Assembly: GCA_029250885.1 (NCBI GenBank)
Contig: JAQXEK010000011.1
Coordinates: 1 to 53,031, forward strand
DNA from: Planctomycetota bacterium
GTDB taxonomy: Bacteria; Planctomycetota; UBA1135; GCA-002686595
Reading direction: 5' to 3'
DNA length: 53,031 nt
In this document: in pieces, positions 27,880 to 36,002 of the stretch
Layout: each line of letters opens with the position of its first letter
How positions within the stretch are numbered: position 1 is the first letter of the stretch
Position numbers and translations under genes: made by a program
Notes under the pieces: generated by a model
Told to the model about the DNA's origin: nothing
Seen by the model: only the letters and a program-made list of their open reading frames with translations
Database searches by the model: none

Positions 27880-28488
27880 CTAGGCGGCCTCGGCCTGGGC
27901 TCGGCTGAGGCTAGCCAGGGCTGCGGAGAGGTCCGGCACGACTAGGTCGGGATCCACATCCAGGGTCTTGTCCCCAAGGGCCTGACCGGTGCGGACGCCG
28001 ATGTAGCGCATTCCTGCGCGCCAAGCGGCGGCCAGCTCAACCGTGGAGTCGCCGATGACCCAGCTCTTCTCGAGTTGTAGGTCGTCGTTGTGCTGGGCGT
28101 GGTAGAAGATCCCCGTCTCGGGCAACCGGAAGACGGAAGGCTGCTCATGGGAGCCCTTACCTTCGGGGTGATCGAGACACGCATAGCTGCGGGTGACCTC
28201 GATGCCCGAATCGAGAAGGCACTTCTCAATGGCGTCTTGGATCGTCTGCCAGGCGGACTCGGTGAGCTCGCCATGGGCCACGGCATCTTCGTTGCCAATC
28301 AAGTAGATCTTCCAGCCCAGTCGTGCGGCGTGATAGAGCGAGTCGAGTACTCCGGGGAGGAACTCGATTTCGTCGGGGTGCTTCACAAACCCGCGGGAGG
28401 GGGTAGCGAGCAGAGTTCCCCAGCGGTCAATGAATAGCCCTCTAGGGCGCTGACGTGTATGGGGCAGGTGGGTGTTGAGAGGTTGCAT
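27880..28488 (-). CDS. HAD-superfamily protein resembling GmhB/HisB phosphatase, degenerate active site
   Basis: The fold and order of motifs match histidinol-phosphate or heptose-bisphosphate phosphatases (GmhB/HisB-N). Motif I reads FIDRWGTLLATP, so the nucleophile Asp (D21 with the start used) is kept but the second Asp, the acid/base, is Trp (W23). Motif II is LIGNEDAVAHGELT in place of the usual TNQxGIxRG. The zinc loop keeps one Cys and the LDHPEG segment but lacks the later cysteines and the catalytic lysine region. Motif IV is WVIGDSTVELAAAWRAG, which keeps only the first Asp. The protein is therefore probably not a normal phosphatase. Start at 28488 is a choice; ATG 28527 or TTG 28545 in the same frame would lengthen it by 13 or 19 residues. 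Confidence 0.72.
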   Translation of the reverse strand: MQPLNTHLPHTRQRPRGLFIDRWGTLLATPSRGFVKHPDEIEFLPGVLDSLYHAARLGWKIYLIGNEDAVAHGELTESAWQTIQDAIEKCLLDSGIEVTRSYACLDHPEGKGSHEQPSVFRLPETGIFYHAQHNDDLQLEKSWVIGDSTVELAAAWRAGMRYIGVRTGQALGDKTLDVDPDLVVPDLSAALASLSRAQAEAA

Positions 28489-28669
28489 TAGGTCATGTTG
28501 ATTCCGGGGCTTTGCTAACCCCCTCATCGCTTGCCTTGGGATCAATCTTGAAGAGAGGTCGTAGGTTTCCGGATTCGCCGGTCTCTAAGCGAAAGGACTT
28601 CCCGCGAAATGCTGTCATGGAAAAAGATTCCTAGTCTCATTCCTGCAAATGACCGATTAAGATCCAGCC

Positions 28670-29788
28670 GTGAGATCGCCCCTAAGAGTCGCCCTGTTGG
28701 TAGATCCCCTGACGCTTAAGTCGAGGGGCGGCCGCCACGCGCCTGCCCTGGCCCGGGAGCTGCTAGCCCTTGGCCACACGGTACGCGGTTTTGGTGCGCC
28801 GCCGGGTGTGATCCCACGCTCGGACATCATCGGCCAGGGCATCGGCCAGGGCATCGGACTGACTGGCTTTGAGCCAGACGTTCTAGTGGCCTACGACAGC
28901 CTCTCTCCCACGGCGTTTCAGGGCGCCCGGGTCGCTCGCTCGACAAGCGCATCCCTAATCTTGGTCGAGCCCGGCACGACGCGTGAGGCGACGCCCCTGC
29001 ACGAGCGCTTACTCCAGGGCATCGGCGAGCGCATGTGGGGCAGGTACGTTCGCGCCACGGCCGCCGGCGTCATCGCACTGGACCCCGTGGCCCAGCAACA
29101 CGCCATCGATGACGGCTTCGATGAGGGCCTGATCCATTTATTGAGTACCGGTGTTGACCTCGAGCGCTGGAAGCCCTGCGCCGGTGGCAGCGCCCTGCGC
29201 CGCTTTGGCATCCGTGGCCGAGTCGTGACCCACGTGGGCCCCCTCGAGACCTCCCATGGCCTGGAGGAGCTCATCGCGGCCTTTGCTGCAACCATTGGCC
29301 AGCGCAACGACTGGTCTCTCGTGCTCGCGGGCAACGGCAGCGGTCGACGAGGCCTACGCACTACGGCCGAGCGCCTAGGCGTTGCCGCCAGGATCCACTG
29401 GCTGCGTGACATGGATCGCGACGAGCTTCCGAGCCTGCTCTCCGCATCCACCTTTTATGTTGCGCCAGCACTGAACAATGCGCCATTAATTCGGCCCGTC
29501 CTGCGGGCCCTAGCCAGCGGGCTTCCGGTGCTTGCCTCGGACACTGACCGCTATCGGTGGGCGGTCCAGGACAACGAATCCGGTCTGGTGGTCCCCATGG
29601 AGGGCAAGGCCGCCTGGGAGCAGGCCCTGACCCGCGCTAGTACCTCACCAAAGGCAAGAGAGAGGTGGGCGATCGGCGCACGTCAATGGGCCGAGTCCAC
29701 CTTGGACTGGAAGTCGATCGCCTTGGCGTTCGAGCAGATGATGTACGAGGCCAGGGAGAAGCTCGCAGCAGAGAAGGCCGCAAGCTAA
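28670..29788 (+). CDS. GT4-like glycosyltransferase with altered EX7E motif
   Basis: The 372-residue product has the GT-B two-domain layout of GT4 glycosyltransferases: an N-terminal RVALLVDPLTLKSRGGRHAP, the linker LLSTGVDLERWKP, and a C-terminal domain with VTHVGPLETSHGLEELIAAF, LVLAGNGSGRRGL and LPSLLSASTFYVAPAL. In place of the usual E-x7-E donor-binding motif it has NNAPLIRPVLRALASGLPVLAS, with Asn and Arg where the glutamates belong. It may therefore bind a different donor or be inactive. Start is GTG. A 12-bp repeat gives IGQGIGQGIG near residues 54-63. It diverges from the HAD gene and ends in a strong terminator. Confidence 0.75.
   Translation: MRSPLRVALLVDPLTLKSRGGRHAPALARELLALGHTVRGFGAPPGVIPRSDIIGQGIGQGIGLTGFEPDVLVAYDSLSPTAFQGARVARSTSASLILVEPGTTREATPLHERLLQGIGERMWGRYVRATAAGVIALDPVAQQHAIDDGFDEGLIHLLSTGVDLERWKPCAGGSALRRFGIRGRVVTHVGPLETSHGLEELIAAFAATIGQRNDWSLVLAGNGSGRRGLRTTAERLGVAARIHWLRDMDRDELPSLLSASTFYVAPALNNAPLIRPVLRALASGLPVLASDTDRYRWAVQDNESGLVVPMEGKAAWEQALTRASTSPKARERWAIGARQWAESTLDWKSIALAFEQMMYEAREKLAAEKAAS
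28829..28857 (+). repeat. 12-bp tandem repeat in the GT4-like gene
   Basis: ATCGGCCAGGGC occurs twice in tandem (28829-28840, 28841-28852), followed by a partial third copy ATCGG. It encodes IGQG twice and keeps frame on copy change. Confidence 0.85.
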
Positions 29789-29801
29789 TCCGTACAACGA
29801 C

Positions 29802-29850
29802 GAAAGAGCGCCCTTGGTCTCCACTAGGTGAAGTCCAAGGGCGCTCTTTC
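29802..29850. terminator. Bidirectional terminator with 16-bp perfect stem
   Basis: GAAAGAGCGCCCTTGG (29802-29817) pairs fully with CCAAGGGCGCTCTTTC (29835-29850). It lies 13 nt after the GT4-like gene and 42 nt after the convergent STAS-PilZ gene. The A/T-rich ends of the stem give each strand a short T-tract. Confidence 0.85.
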
Positions 29851-29892
29851 ATTGGCGGCGAATCGACATCCGACGTCTACCTGCAAGCGAGC

Positions 29893-30708
29893 CTACTCGG
29901 TGGCAGAGTCCAGCTCTTGGCGCAGGAAGCGCAGGTCCTCGGCGTACTGCTGCACCGCGCTGCGGGTGTCGTCGTCGATCTCGCTGAAGCTCGCGCCGAT
30001 CTTGACGCCGTCGGGGCGCTCCTCGATGGCGGTAATGGTCAGGACGGCTTCCAGCAGACCCTTTTGCAGGAGAGGCACCCGAAACTTGGTCTTGATCTCG
30101 GTACCAAGGGCCAGGAGTTGGGCCATCTCAAAGGAGGTGAGGTTGGTCTTGCCACCGCCCCAGGTAAAGCGCACGCCTTCGGCGTCAAGGCCGGCCATAC
30201 GACCGATTCCGCGCCACGACGTGCCAAAAGCGTGGCCGTGGATCGGGTTGGTCATCTTTTCCCCTTTCTCAATAAAGTGCCCGGCACGCTCTTCGTCCAC
30301 AGGGCTAAAGATGATCACGGTCTCGTCTTCGCGCAGCATGTCCTCCTCAGAATTGGCGGTGGGCTCGGCTTGGCCTTGCATGGCGGCGCCGGCGGCTTCG
30401 TCGGAGTCAAAGATCGGGACGACACGCTCGAGCCCAACCTTACCCAGGGTCTCCCGGCAGAATGCGCTGGGGCGGGAGATCGTCAGCTGGCCGCCGTCCG
30501 CCTTGAGGGACTTGGACGCTTTGATGATGGCACCCATTGCCGTGGAGTTGATGAACTTGACCAAGCGAAGGTTGAGCGCAATGTTCGTCACGCCGGCAGT
30601 GGTCAAAGACTCGATCTCGGCCTGCAGCGCAGGACAGTAGAAGGTGTCAAACTCACCGCGCAGGTGAAGGACCGTGTAGTTTTCGCGTGGCTCAGCCTTA
30701 ATGTGCAT
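29893..30708 (-). CDS. STAS (anti-anti-sigma factor) domain fused to PilZ-like domain
   Basis: Residues 1-105 form a STAS domain of the SpoIIAA/RsbV kind. The phosphoacceptor region reads FINSTAMGAII; the usual DSSG is NSTA, so a Thr (T56) sits at the phosphorylated-serine position and the preceding Asp is Asn. An acidic linker follows. The C-terminal part (about 160-271) looks like PilZ: GRMAGLDAEGVRFTW in place of the D/NxSxxG strand, then FRVPLLQKGLLEAVLTI, GVKIGASFSEIDDDTRSAV and a final helix. PilZ domains often bind c-di-GMP. The divergent neighbour is a PP2C-type phosphatase of the kind that dephosphorylates STAS proteins, so they probably form a partner-switching module. No anti-sigma kinase is adjacent. 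The PilZ call is less sure than STAS. Confidence 0.75.
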   Translation of the reverse strand: MHIKAEPRENYTVLHLRGEFDTFYCPALQAEIESLTTAGVTNIALNLRLVKFINSTAMGAIIKASKSLKADGGQLTISRPSAFCRETLGKVGLERVVPIFDSDEAAGAAMQGQAEPTANSEEDMLREDETVIIFSPVDEERAGHFIEKGEKMTNPIHGHAFGTSWRGIGRMAGLDAEGVRFTWGGGKTNLTSFEMAQLLALGTEIKTKFRVPLLQKGLLEAVLTITAIEERPDGVKIGASFSEIDDDTRSAVQQYAEDLRFLRQELDSATE

Positions 30709-30753
30709 GGAAGATTCGGGGGGAGACGTTTATCAAGTGTTGTTCCAGCCCGA

Positions 30754-30782
30754 ATCCTAGAGGTGTTTGGGGGGGATTGCCA
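30754..30782 (-). promoter_or_regulatory. Candidate promoter of the STAS-PilZ gene
   Basis: On the minus strand, TGGCAA (30782-30777) and TAGGAT (30759-30754) are 17 nt apart. It starts 46 nt upstream of the ATG and overlaps the leader of the divergent phosphatase gene. Confidence 0.3.
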
Positions 30783-30798
30783 TTAGACTTTGGGCGAC

Positions 30799-32229
30799 AT
30801 GTTTTTCCGACGCAAGAAAAAGACCGAACCCCTGTTAGAAGACCCCGGCACGGCTCCGATTACGGACATCGCCTCTGCAGATGGCGAAGGTCTTGAATCC
30901 GCGGTGGGGGACGTCTCGACCCTGTTTCTTACAGGGGACCAGACCAGCGACCGCAGCCGCGTCGAGGTCCTGCTTGGAGCAATCGCCAGTGTGACCGAGA
31001 GCCGTGATCTAGAGCCCCTGCTGGTGGATATCGTCGACCGGTCGGTCGAGGTCACGGGTGCCGAGCGCGGCATGCTGTTGATGACCAACCAGGCCGGCGT
31101 GCTCGAAGTGCGCGTGGCCCGTGGCCGCGGCGCCATCGATATTAGGTCCACGGACACCGACGAGCTGCGCTTCTCGACGTCCATCGCCAAGCGCGTTCTC
31201 GAGAGTTGCGAGGCCCTGCGAGCGACTGTCTCCTCCGACAGCGAAGCTCTGGAACTCGGCCGTTCGGTCTTCGACCTCAAGCTGCGCGCCGCCATGTGCG
31301 TCCCCCTGGCTGCGGGCCGTGAAGAGGACCACCCTGGAGCGGCGCCGATCGGCGTGCTCTACGTGGACTCGCGCGCCGCGACGCGCAGCTTTAGCTCAAG
31401 CGACCTATCCTTCTTTGCGGCACTCGCCCAGCACATTTCGATCTCCCTAGAGAACGCCCGCCTGCACCTCGACTCCCTCGAAAAGGTCAAGCTCGAGGCC
31501 AGCCTCGAGCTCGCCAGTGCAATCCAACGCGACCTGATGCCCGACCTGCCCGAGTCCAGTCGTGGCTACCAGCTCGGGGGCTTCTTCCGCCCGGCCGAGC
31601 GCGCCGGTGGTGACTTCTACGACGTCGTACCGCTCAAGAAGGACCGCCTTGCCTTCGTGGTCGGCGACGTATCCGGCCACGGTATTGGCCCCGCCCTGAT
31701 CACCGCTTCGGCCCAGGCCGGTCTGCGCTCTTATCTGCGCATGGTCGATGACCTTGGACAGGTGGTGACCTTGCTCAACCAGGACCTGAGCGAGCGCATT
31801 GACGACGGCAGGTTCCTGACCCTATTGCTTGGCATCCTGGAGGCGGACGGCAGCTTGCGGGTGGTCAACGGCGGCCACGTGGATCCGATGATTTGGCGTG
31901 CCTCTTCGGGCGAGGTCGAGACCCTGACTGGCGGTGGCCCGGCCCTGGGCATGATCGACGACTTTGACTACGAGGTCTCTGGCCAGGCCAAGCTGGAGCC
32001 CGGCGATGTGCTCGTCGTCTTTACCGACGGCTTCTCCGAGGCAAGAGACCCGAAAGACCACGCCCACATGTTGGGCGAAGACGGCGTCGCCGCCGAATTA
32101 AAAGCTGCGGCGGCCGAGGGCCTTGGTGCCCGCGAGATCACAGGGCGCCTCGTCAAGGTGGCTCTGGAAATCTGCCGTGACCTTCGCGAAGACGACATGA
32201 CCTTGATCGTTCTGCGCAACCCCTCCTGA
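30799..32229 (+). CDS. GAF-SpoIIE (RsbU-type) serine/threonine phosphatase
   Basis: The 476-residue product has a short basic N-terminus (MFFRRKKKTE), a GAF sensor domain (about 50-215; ERGMLLMTNQAGVLEVRVAR to VLYVDSRAATRSFSSSDL), a coiled-coil linker (SLEKVKLEASLELASAIQRD) and a C-terminal PP2C/SpoIIE phosphatase. The metal-binding residues are in AGGDFYDV, GDVSGHGIGPAL, FTDGFSEARD and REDDMTLIVLR, so it should be active. Such enzymes dephosphorylate STAS anti-anti-sigma proteins. The divergent STAS-PilZ protein is the obvious candidate substrate. An in-frame TTG at 30790 could be the start. pyrC follows after 23 nt. Confidence 0.9.
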   Translation: MFFRRKKKTEPLLEDPGTAPITDIASADGEGLESAVGDVSTLFLTGDQTSDRSRVEVLLGAIASVTESRDLEPLLVDIVDRSVEVTGAERGMLLMTNQAGVLEVRVARGRGAIDIRSTDTDELRFSTSIAKRVLESCEALRATVSSDSEALELGRSVFDLKLRAAMCVPLAAGREEDHPGAAPIGVLYVDSRAATRSFSSSDLSFFAALAQHISISLENARLHLDSLEKVKLEASLELASAIQRDLMPDLPESSRGYQLGGFFRPAERAGGDFYDVVPLKKDRLAFVVGDVSGHGIGPALITASAQAGLRSYLRMVDDLGQVVTLLNQDLSERIDDGRFLTLLLGILEADGSLRVVNGGHVDPMIWRASSGEVETLTGGGPALGMIDDFDYEVSGQAKLEPGDVLVVFTDGFSEARDPKDHAHMLGEDGVAAELKAAAAEGLGAREITGRLVKVALEICRDLREDDMTLIVLRNPS

Positions 32230-32252
32230 ATCCTGACTCTCTAGGCTCTGAT

Positions 32253-33698
32253 ATGAACTCCTTCGACGAAGCGCCCGTACCCGCCACCGATCACCCCGGG
32301 GGCAAGGACCTCATTCTTCGCAGCGTACGCCTTTGGGCCGAGGACCAGAGCCCTGATGCCCGCACCTGTGACCTGGCCATCGAAGGCGGCCGCATCATTG
32401 ACATTGGGCCCAATCTGGACAATCCCGCCGCCTGGCCAGAGGTCGACGGCAAGGGCCGCGCCGCGATTCCAGGGCTAATCGACGTGCACGTTCACTTTCG
32501 GGACCCCGGCTTGACCTACAAGGAGGGCTGGGTGCGCGGAAGCCGAGGCGCCATCCACGGGGGCGTGACCAGCATCGTCGAGGTGCAGAACTGTCCACCG
32601 CTCTCCACGAGCACTGCCTTGATCAACGAGCGCTTGGCCTATGTGGAGTCGCGCTCTTTGATCGACTTCGGATGCCTGGGCAACCTCTTGGCCGCCTCCG
32701 TCCCCGAGCTTCCAGGCATCGCCGAGAAGGTGCCCGCGATCAAGCTCTTCCTGGGTTGCTCTACCGGTGTCGGTGGCCAGGACGACCCCGAGGAGGTGCT
32801 CGCCCTGTTTGAAGCGGCTGCTTGTGCCGGTCGCATGGTGGTTGCCCACTGCGAGGACCAATCCCTGCTCAACGCAGGCGAGGCCGCCTATCCCAATGCC
32901 ACCGCCGAGCAGCACCACCTAGTGCGGTCCTCCGAAGCAGAAGTCGAGTCGATTCGCCTTGCGATCGGCTGCTTGCGCAAGACCGGCGGCGCACTGCACG
33001 TGTATCACATCACCTCGGCCGGTGGTGTGCAGCTTGTGCGCGAGGCCAAGGCCGAGGGCCTGAACGTCTTCGCAACCACGGCGCCGCACTATATGCTGCT
33101 GTCCTGCGAGGACGCCGCGCGCCTCGACTGCTTCATCAAGGTCAACCCATCGGTAAAGACCAAGGCGGATGGGGCCGCGATCATCGCCGCTCTTAAAGAT
33201 GGCACGGTGGACGGCATCGGTACGGACCATGCACCGCACCCGATCGAGCACAAGACCCGTGTCTACGGTAAGGCCCCCTCGGGCATGCCCTCCATTGACC
33301 TGCTCTGGCCCCTGACCCTCGAGCTAGTTCGCCGCGGCGACCTGACCCCGGCCGAGGCCGTGCACTCGGTCACCGCCGGATCGGCCGCCTCTATGCGAAT
33401 CGCCGATAAGGGCAGCCTTGCAGTCGGCTTTGACGGCGACGTAGTCCTCTTCGACCCCACCAAGGAGCGCGTTGTGGTGGCCGCCGACTTGCCTTCGACC
33501 TCGAAGTGGTCCTGCTACGACGGCATGAGCCTGGCGGGCTTCCCCGAAGTCGTTATACGACGCGGGGAGTTGCTCATGGACGAGGGTGTGATCCTCGGTG
33601 CGGACGGTCCCGATGGGGACGACGGCGAGCCCGTGGCCCACGGCGGTAAGCCCCTGCGCCTTGAGGCTGTTCGCCCCAAGGCGCCCTGCGAAGTCTAG
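32253..33698 (+). CDS. pyrC: Dihydroorotase
   Basis: This amidohydrolase closes carbamoyl-aspartate to dihydroorotate in pyrimidine synthesis. The 481-residue product has the HxH metal motif in GLIDVHVHFRDPG, MVVAHCED, HVYHITSAGG and the catalytic Asp in GIGTDHAPH. The C-terminal domain closes with the usual SLAVGFDGDVVLFDP barrel strand. It is longer than typical class I enzymes (about 425-450) because of N- and C-terminal extensions, including a Gly/Asp-rich tail. No Shine-Dalgarno sequence precedes the ATG; TAGGCT lies 5 nt upstream. It is 31 kb from pyrD, so the pathway is not clustered. Hydantoinase/dihydropyrimidinase relatives are a minor alternative. Confidence 0.88.
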   Translation: MNSFDEAPVPATDHPGGKDLILRSVRLWAEDQSPDARTCDLAIEGGRIIDIGPNLDNPAAWPEVDGKGRAAIPGLIDVHVHFRDPGLTYKEGWVRGSRGAIHGGVTSIVEVQNCPPLSTSTALINERLAYVESRSLIDFGCLGNLLAASVPELPGIAEKVPAIKLFLGCSTGVGGQDDPEEVLALFEAAACAGRMVVAHCEDQSLLNAGEAAYPNATAEQHHLVRSSEAEVESIRLAIGCLRKTGGALHVYHITSAGGVQLVREAKAEGLNVFATTAPHYMLLSCEDAARLDCFIKVNPSVKTKADGAAIIAALKDGTVDGIGTDHAPHPIEHKTRVYGKAPSGMPSIDLLWPLTLELVRRGDLTPAEAVHSVTAGSAASMRIADKGSLAVGFDGDVVLFDPTKERVVVAADLPSTSKWSCYDGMSLAGFPEVVIRRGELLMDEGVILGADGPDGDDGEPVAHGGKPLRLEAVRPKAPCEV

Positions 33699-33750
33699 AT
33701 CGCTGCTTCGCTCGGTTGCCGACGTGCTCTGTTAGGGTAGAGACAAGCTC

Positions 33751-34692
33751 ATGAACGCGAAACCCTCTAAAGTGGCCCGGAACCCAGCAGACCGCCAAGT
33801 GGGCGCTTTTGACCTGCCGGCAGTCCCCTCGCCAAGGGTCCGTTTTGATGAGCGTTTTCCAACGCGGCTTGAGGGCTTAGAGGCGCGCTTTCGCGCCCTG
33901 AAGCTGCGCAGTGAGGGTGCGGGCGGCGCGCGTCTCGCCGGTCCGGGGGAAGAGTTCATCGGGCATCGGCCCTTTCGCGAAGGCGAGGATCCCCGCAACC
34001 TAGACTGGAACCTCTTCGCGCGTTTCGATCAGCCGTTTGTCCGCGTCTTCAAGCGCGAGGCCAGCGAGCGTTGGGCCGTGATGATTGACACAAGTGCCTC
34101 CATGGGGCTTGGAAAACCCGGCAAGCTGCAGGCGGCCTGCGAGGTCGCCGCTGGTCTCGGGGCTATTGCCCATGCGGCCGGTGCCAGGCTCCTGCTGGTC
34201 GCCGCCGGCGCTAGCTTCGAGTTCCTCCGGCGCACCGACCTCAAGCCCATGCTGCGCTTCCTCGAAGGGCTGGTCGCGGAAGATGGAGAGGGGCTTGGTA
34301 CGCTGGTCGCAAGTGGATCCACCAGTCAGTTTCTGCGGGACACGGGCCGACTGTTTGCGATCGGCGACTTTTGGGATCTCGACGCTAAGGACCTGCTCGG
34401 ACTTGCCGGGCGGGACCGCGAGCTCTTTCTGATGCGTATGTTGAGCCCCGAGGAGCTGGACCCGATCGGGTATCTGCGCAACCGCGAGCTCGAGTGGCCC
34501 ATGGACATGATCGACGTGGAAGACGGCGCCAGGATGCGTATTGGAGAGGAGGCTGCGCGGGCCTATGAGCACGAGCTAGAGAAGGACCTAGAGCGCTGGG
34601 AGCGTCAGTCTGCGGGACACCGGGCCAAGTGGCATCTAGCTACCTCTGACGACTCCATGGAGGCGACCTTTGCGGGCGTGCTCGGGCTTTGA
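33751..34692 (+). CDS. DUF58 / von Willebrand factor A-like protein
   Basis: The 313-residue protein has the DUF58 signature FREGEDPRNLDWNLFARFDQ and a VWA-like MIDAS motif DTSASMGLGKPGKLQAA. DUF58 proteins normally act with a MoxR AAA+ ATPase and BatA/BatB-type membrane proteins, perhaps in metal-cofactor insertion or envelope stress. The next gene is BatA-like and overlaps by 4 nt (TTGA at 34689-34692), so the pair is coupled. No moxR is in the window. TAGGGT sits 12 nt before the start codon. Confidence 0.88.
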   Translation: MNAKPSKVARNPADRQVGAFDLPAVPSPRVRFDERFPTRLEGLEARFRALKLRSEGAGGARLAGPGEEFIGHRPFREGEDPRNLDWNLFARFDQPFVRVFKREASERWAVMIDTSASMGLGKPGKLQAACEVAAGLGAIAHAAGARLLLVAAGASFEFLRRTDLKPMLRFLEGLVAEDGEGLGTLVASGSTSQFLRDTGRLFAIGDFWDLDAKDLLGLAGRDRELFLMRMLSPEELDPIGYLRNRELEWPMDMIDVEDGARMRIGEEAARAYEHELEKDLERWERQSAGHRAKWHLATSDDSMEATFAGVLGL

Positions 34693-36002
34693 TCGCTCTG
34701 CTTACCTTCGCTCAACCCCTGGGCTTCGCCGCCCTGCTGGCCCCCGTTCTGTTTCTGGTCGCAGCGCGGGAGCGCGGAAAGGCCGAGCCGCGTCTGGTGG
34801 GGAGCCTAGAGATCTGGCGACGGGTGGCGGGGGATCGCCAAGAGGCCAATCGTGCGCGTAAGGCGCCCTTGACGCCGCGCATCTGGTTGATGGCGCTGGC
34901 CATGGCCTTGGTCGGGTTCGCCCTGACTAAGCCTAGCTGGACCACCGCTGCTGAGCCGCGTATTTGGCGTGTGGTCTTGGATACGGCCGGCTCAAATGGG
35001 TTGCCCGCTCGTGATGGGAGTGATGCTGGGCCGACGCGCTTCGACCAAGCCGTCGCTCGCGGCGTGGATTGGAGCCGGGAGAACTGCAGTGGCGATCAAG
35101 TCCTTTGGCTCGGTGCCCAGGCCCCAGATGGCACGGTGGTCGTGGAGCTGTGCGCACCCGGCGCTCGCCCCTCAAAGGCATTCTTAGATCGAGCCCGGCT
35201 GAGCGCAATTCCGCGATCTTGGGAGATTTTCGATGCCGCGGACTGCCTATGGTTGCCGACCAGTGGCGTGCCTGAGCCGCCGCGCTATGCGGCTCGACCA
35301 AGCCTCGAGTTTGGGGTCGCCCCTGGCCCCGTCCAGGACCTTGGCGGCGGCGAAGCCCTGTGGCTCGATGCCGCCGGGAACCTAAGTTCGGATTTACTGC
35401 CACCGGACCTGCCTCGGCCAAGCTTGCGGCTCTTGGGCGAGATCACGGACGCCGGGACGGCGCTCGGCGACCTCGCGCGGATCTGGGCGGCATCCCGCGG
35501 GCTTGCGATCACCGTGGGCGAGAGCTCGCAGCCCGGCGAGGTGCTGTTCATCCGAAGTGGGGGAGTGCCAGAACAAGGTGCACCGGACGCGGGCGCGACC
35601 CTTGGGCGTGACGGCTGGCGCGCGAGGGCCAGCTGGCCAGAGAATGGCGAGCTGGTGATGGCGGGTCTGACCTGGTTGGGTTACCAAGATAGGCCCCTTG
35701 TCCGGTGGCGTGCGGGTGCGATTGATGTTGCTTTTCACCAGCTCGACCAGGTGAGCGGGGACCCTGCAGCCTTTGCCGTCTCGTGGGCTACGCTATTCGA
35801 ACAAGCTGCCTTGCCCGGTGACGGCATCGTTTCCGTGGCCGAGCGCCGTGCTGCGAGCCTACCCAAGCTGCTGCGGGGGCGCGCGGAAGGAGCTACCGAA
35901 GTCATGCCTGCGAAGGACACGCCCCTTGCGCCAGCACTTGCTATCTTGGCGGCATGCCTTCTCTTTGCAATCACGTTTTACGGCGGCCGCCCAACGGGCT
36001 GA
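34689..36002 (+). CDS. BatA-like membrane protein
   Basis: The 437-residue protein starts at a TTG overlapping the DUF58 gene. Its N-terminus has the BatA-type pair of helices (LGFAALLAPVLFLVAARERG and IWLMALAMALVGFALTKPSW) with a short basic loop. A soluble region of about 300 residues follows; it starts RIWRVVLDTAGSNGLP, like a VWA fold without a complete MIDAS motif. A last helix (LAPALAILAACLLFAITFYG) ends the protein. It probably sits in the inner membrane with its soluble domain outside the cytoplasm. Its last 49 nt overlap the start of the glycosidase-like gene in another frame. Confidence 0.75.
   Translation: MIALLTFAQPLGFAALLAPVLFLVAARERGKAEPRLVGSLEIWRRVAGDRQEANRARKAPLTPRIWLMALAMALVGFALTKPSWTTAAEPRIWRVVLDTAGSNGLPARDGSDAGPTRFDQAVARGVDWSRENCSGDQVLWLGAQAPDGTVVVELCAPGARPSKAFLDRARLSAIPRSWEIFDAADCLWLPTSGVPEPPRYAARPSLEFGVAPGPVQDLGGGEALWLDAAGNLSSDLLPPDLPRPSLRLLGEITDAGTALGDLARIWAASRGLAITVGESSQPGEVLFIRSGGVPEQGAPDAGATLGRDGWRARASWPENGELVMAGLTWLGYQDRPLVRWRAGAIDVAFHQLDQVSGDPAAFAVSWATLFEQAALPGDGIVSVAERRAASLPKLLRGRAEGATEVMPAKDTPLAPALAILAACLLFAITFYGGRPTG

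Noticed and set aside
29665..30786. 373-codon plus-strand frame opposite the STAS-PilZ gene
   Set aside because: It is antisense to a recognisable protein and shows no family motifs; long antisense frames are expected at this GC content.
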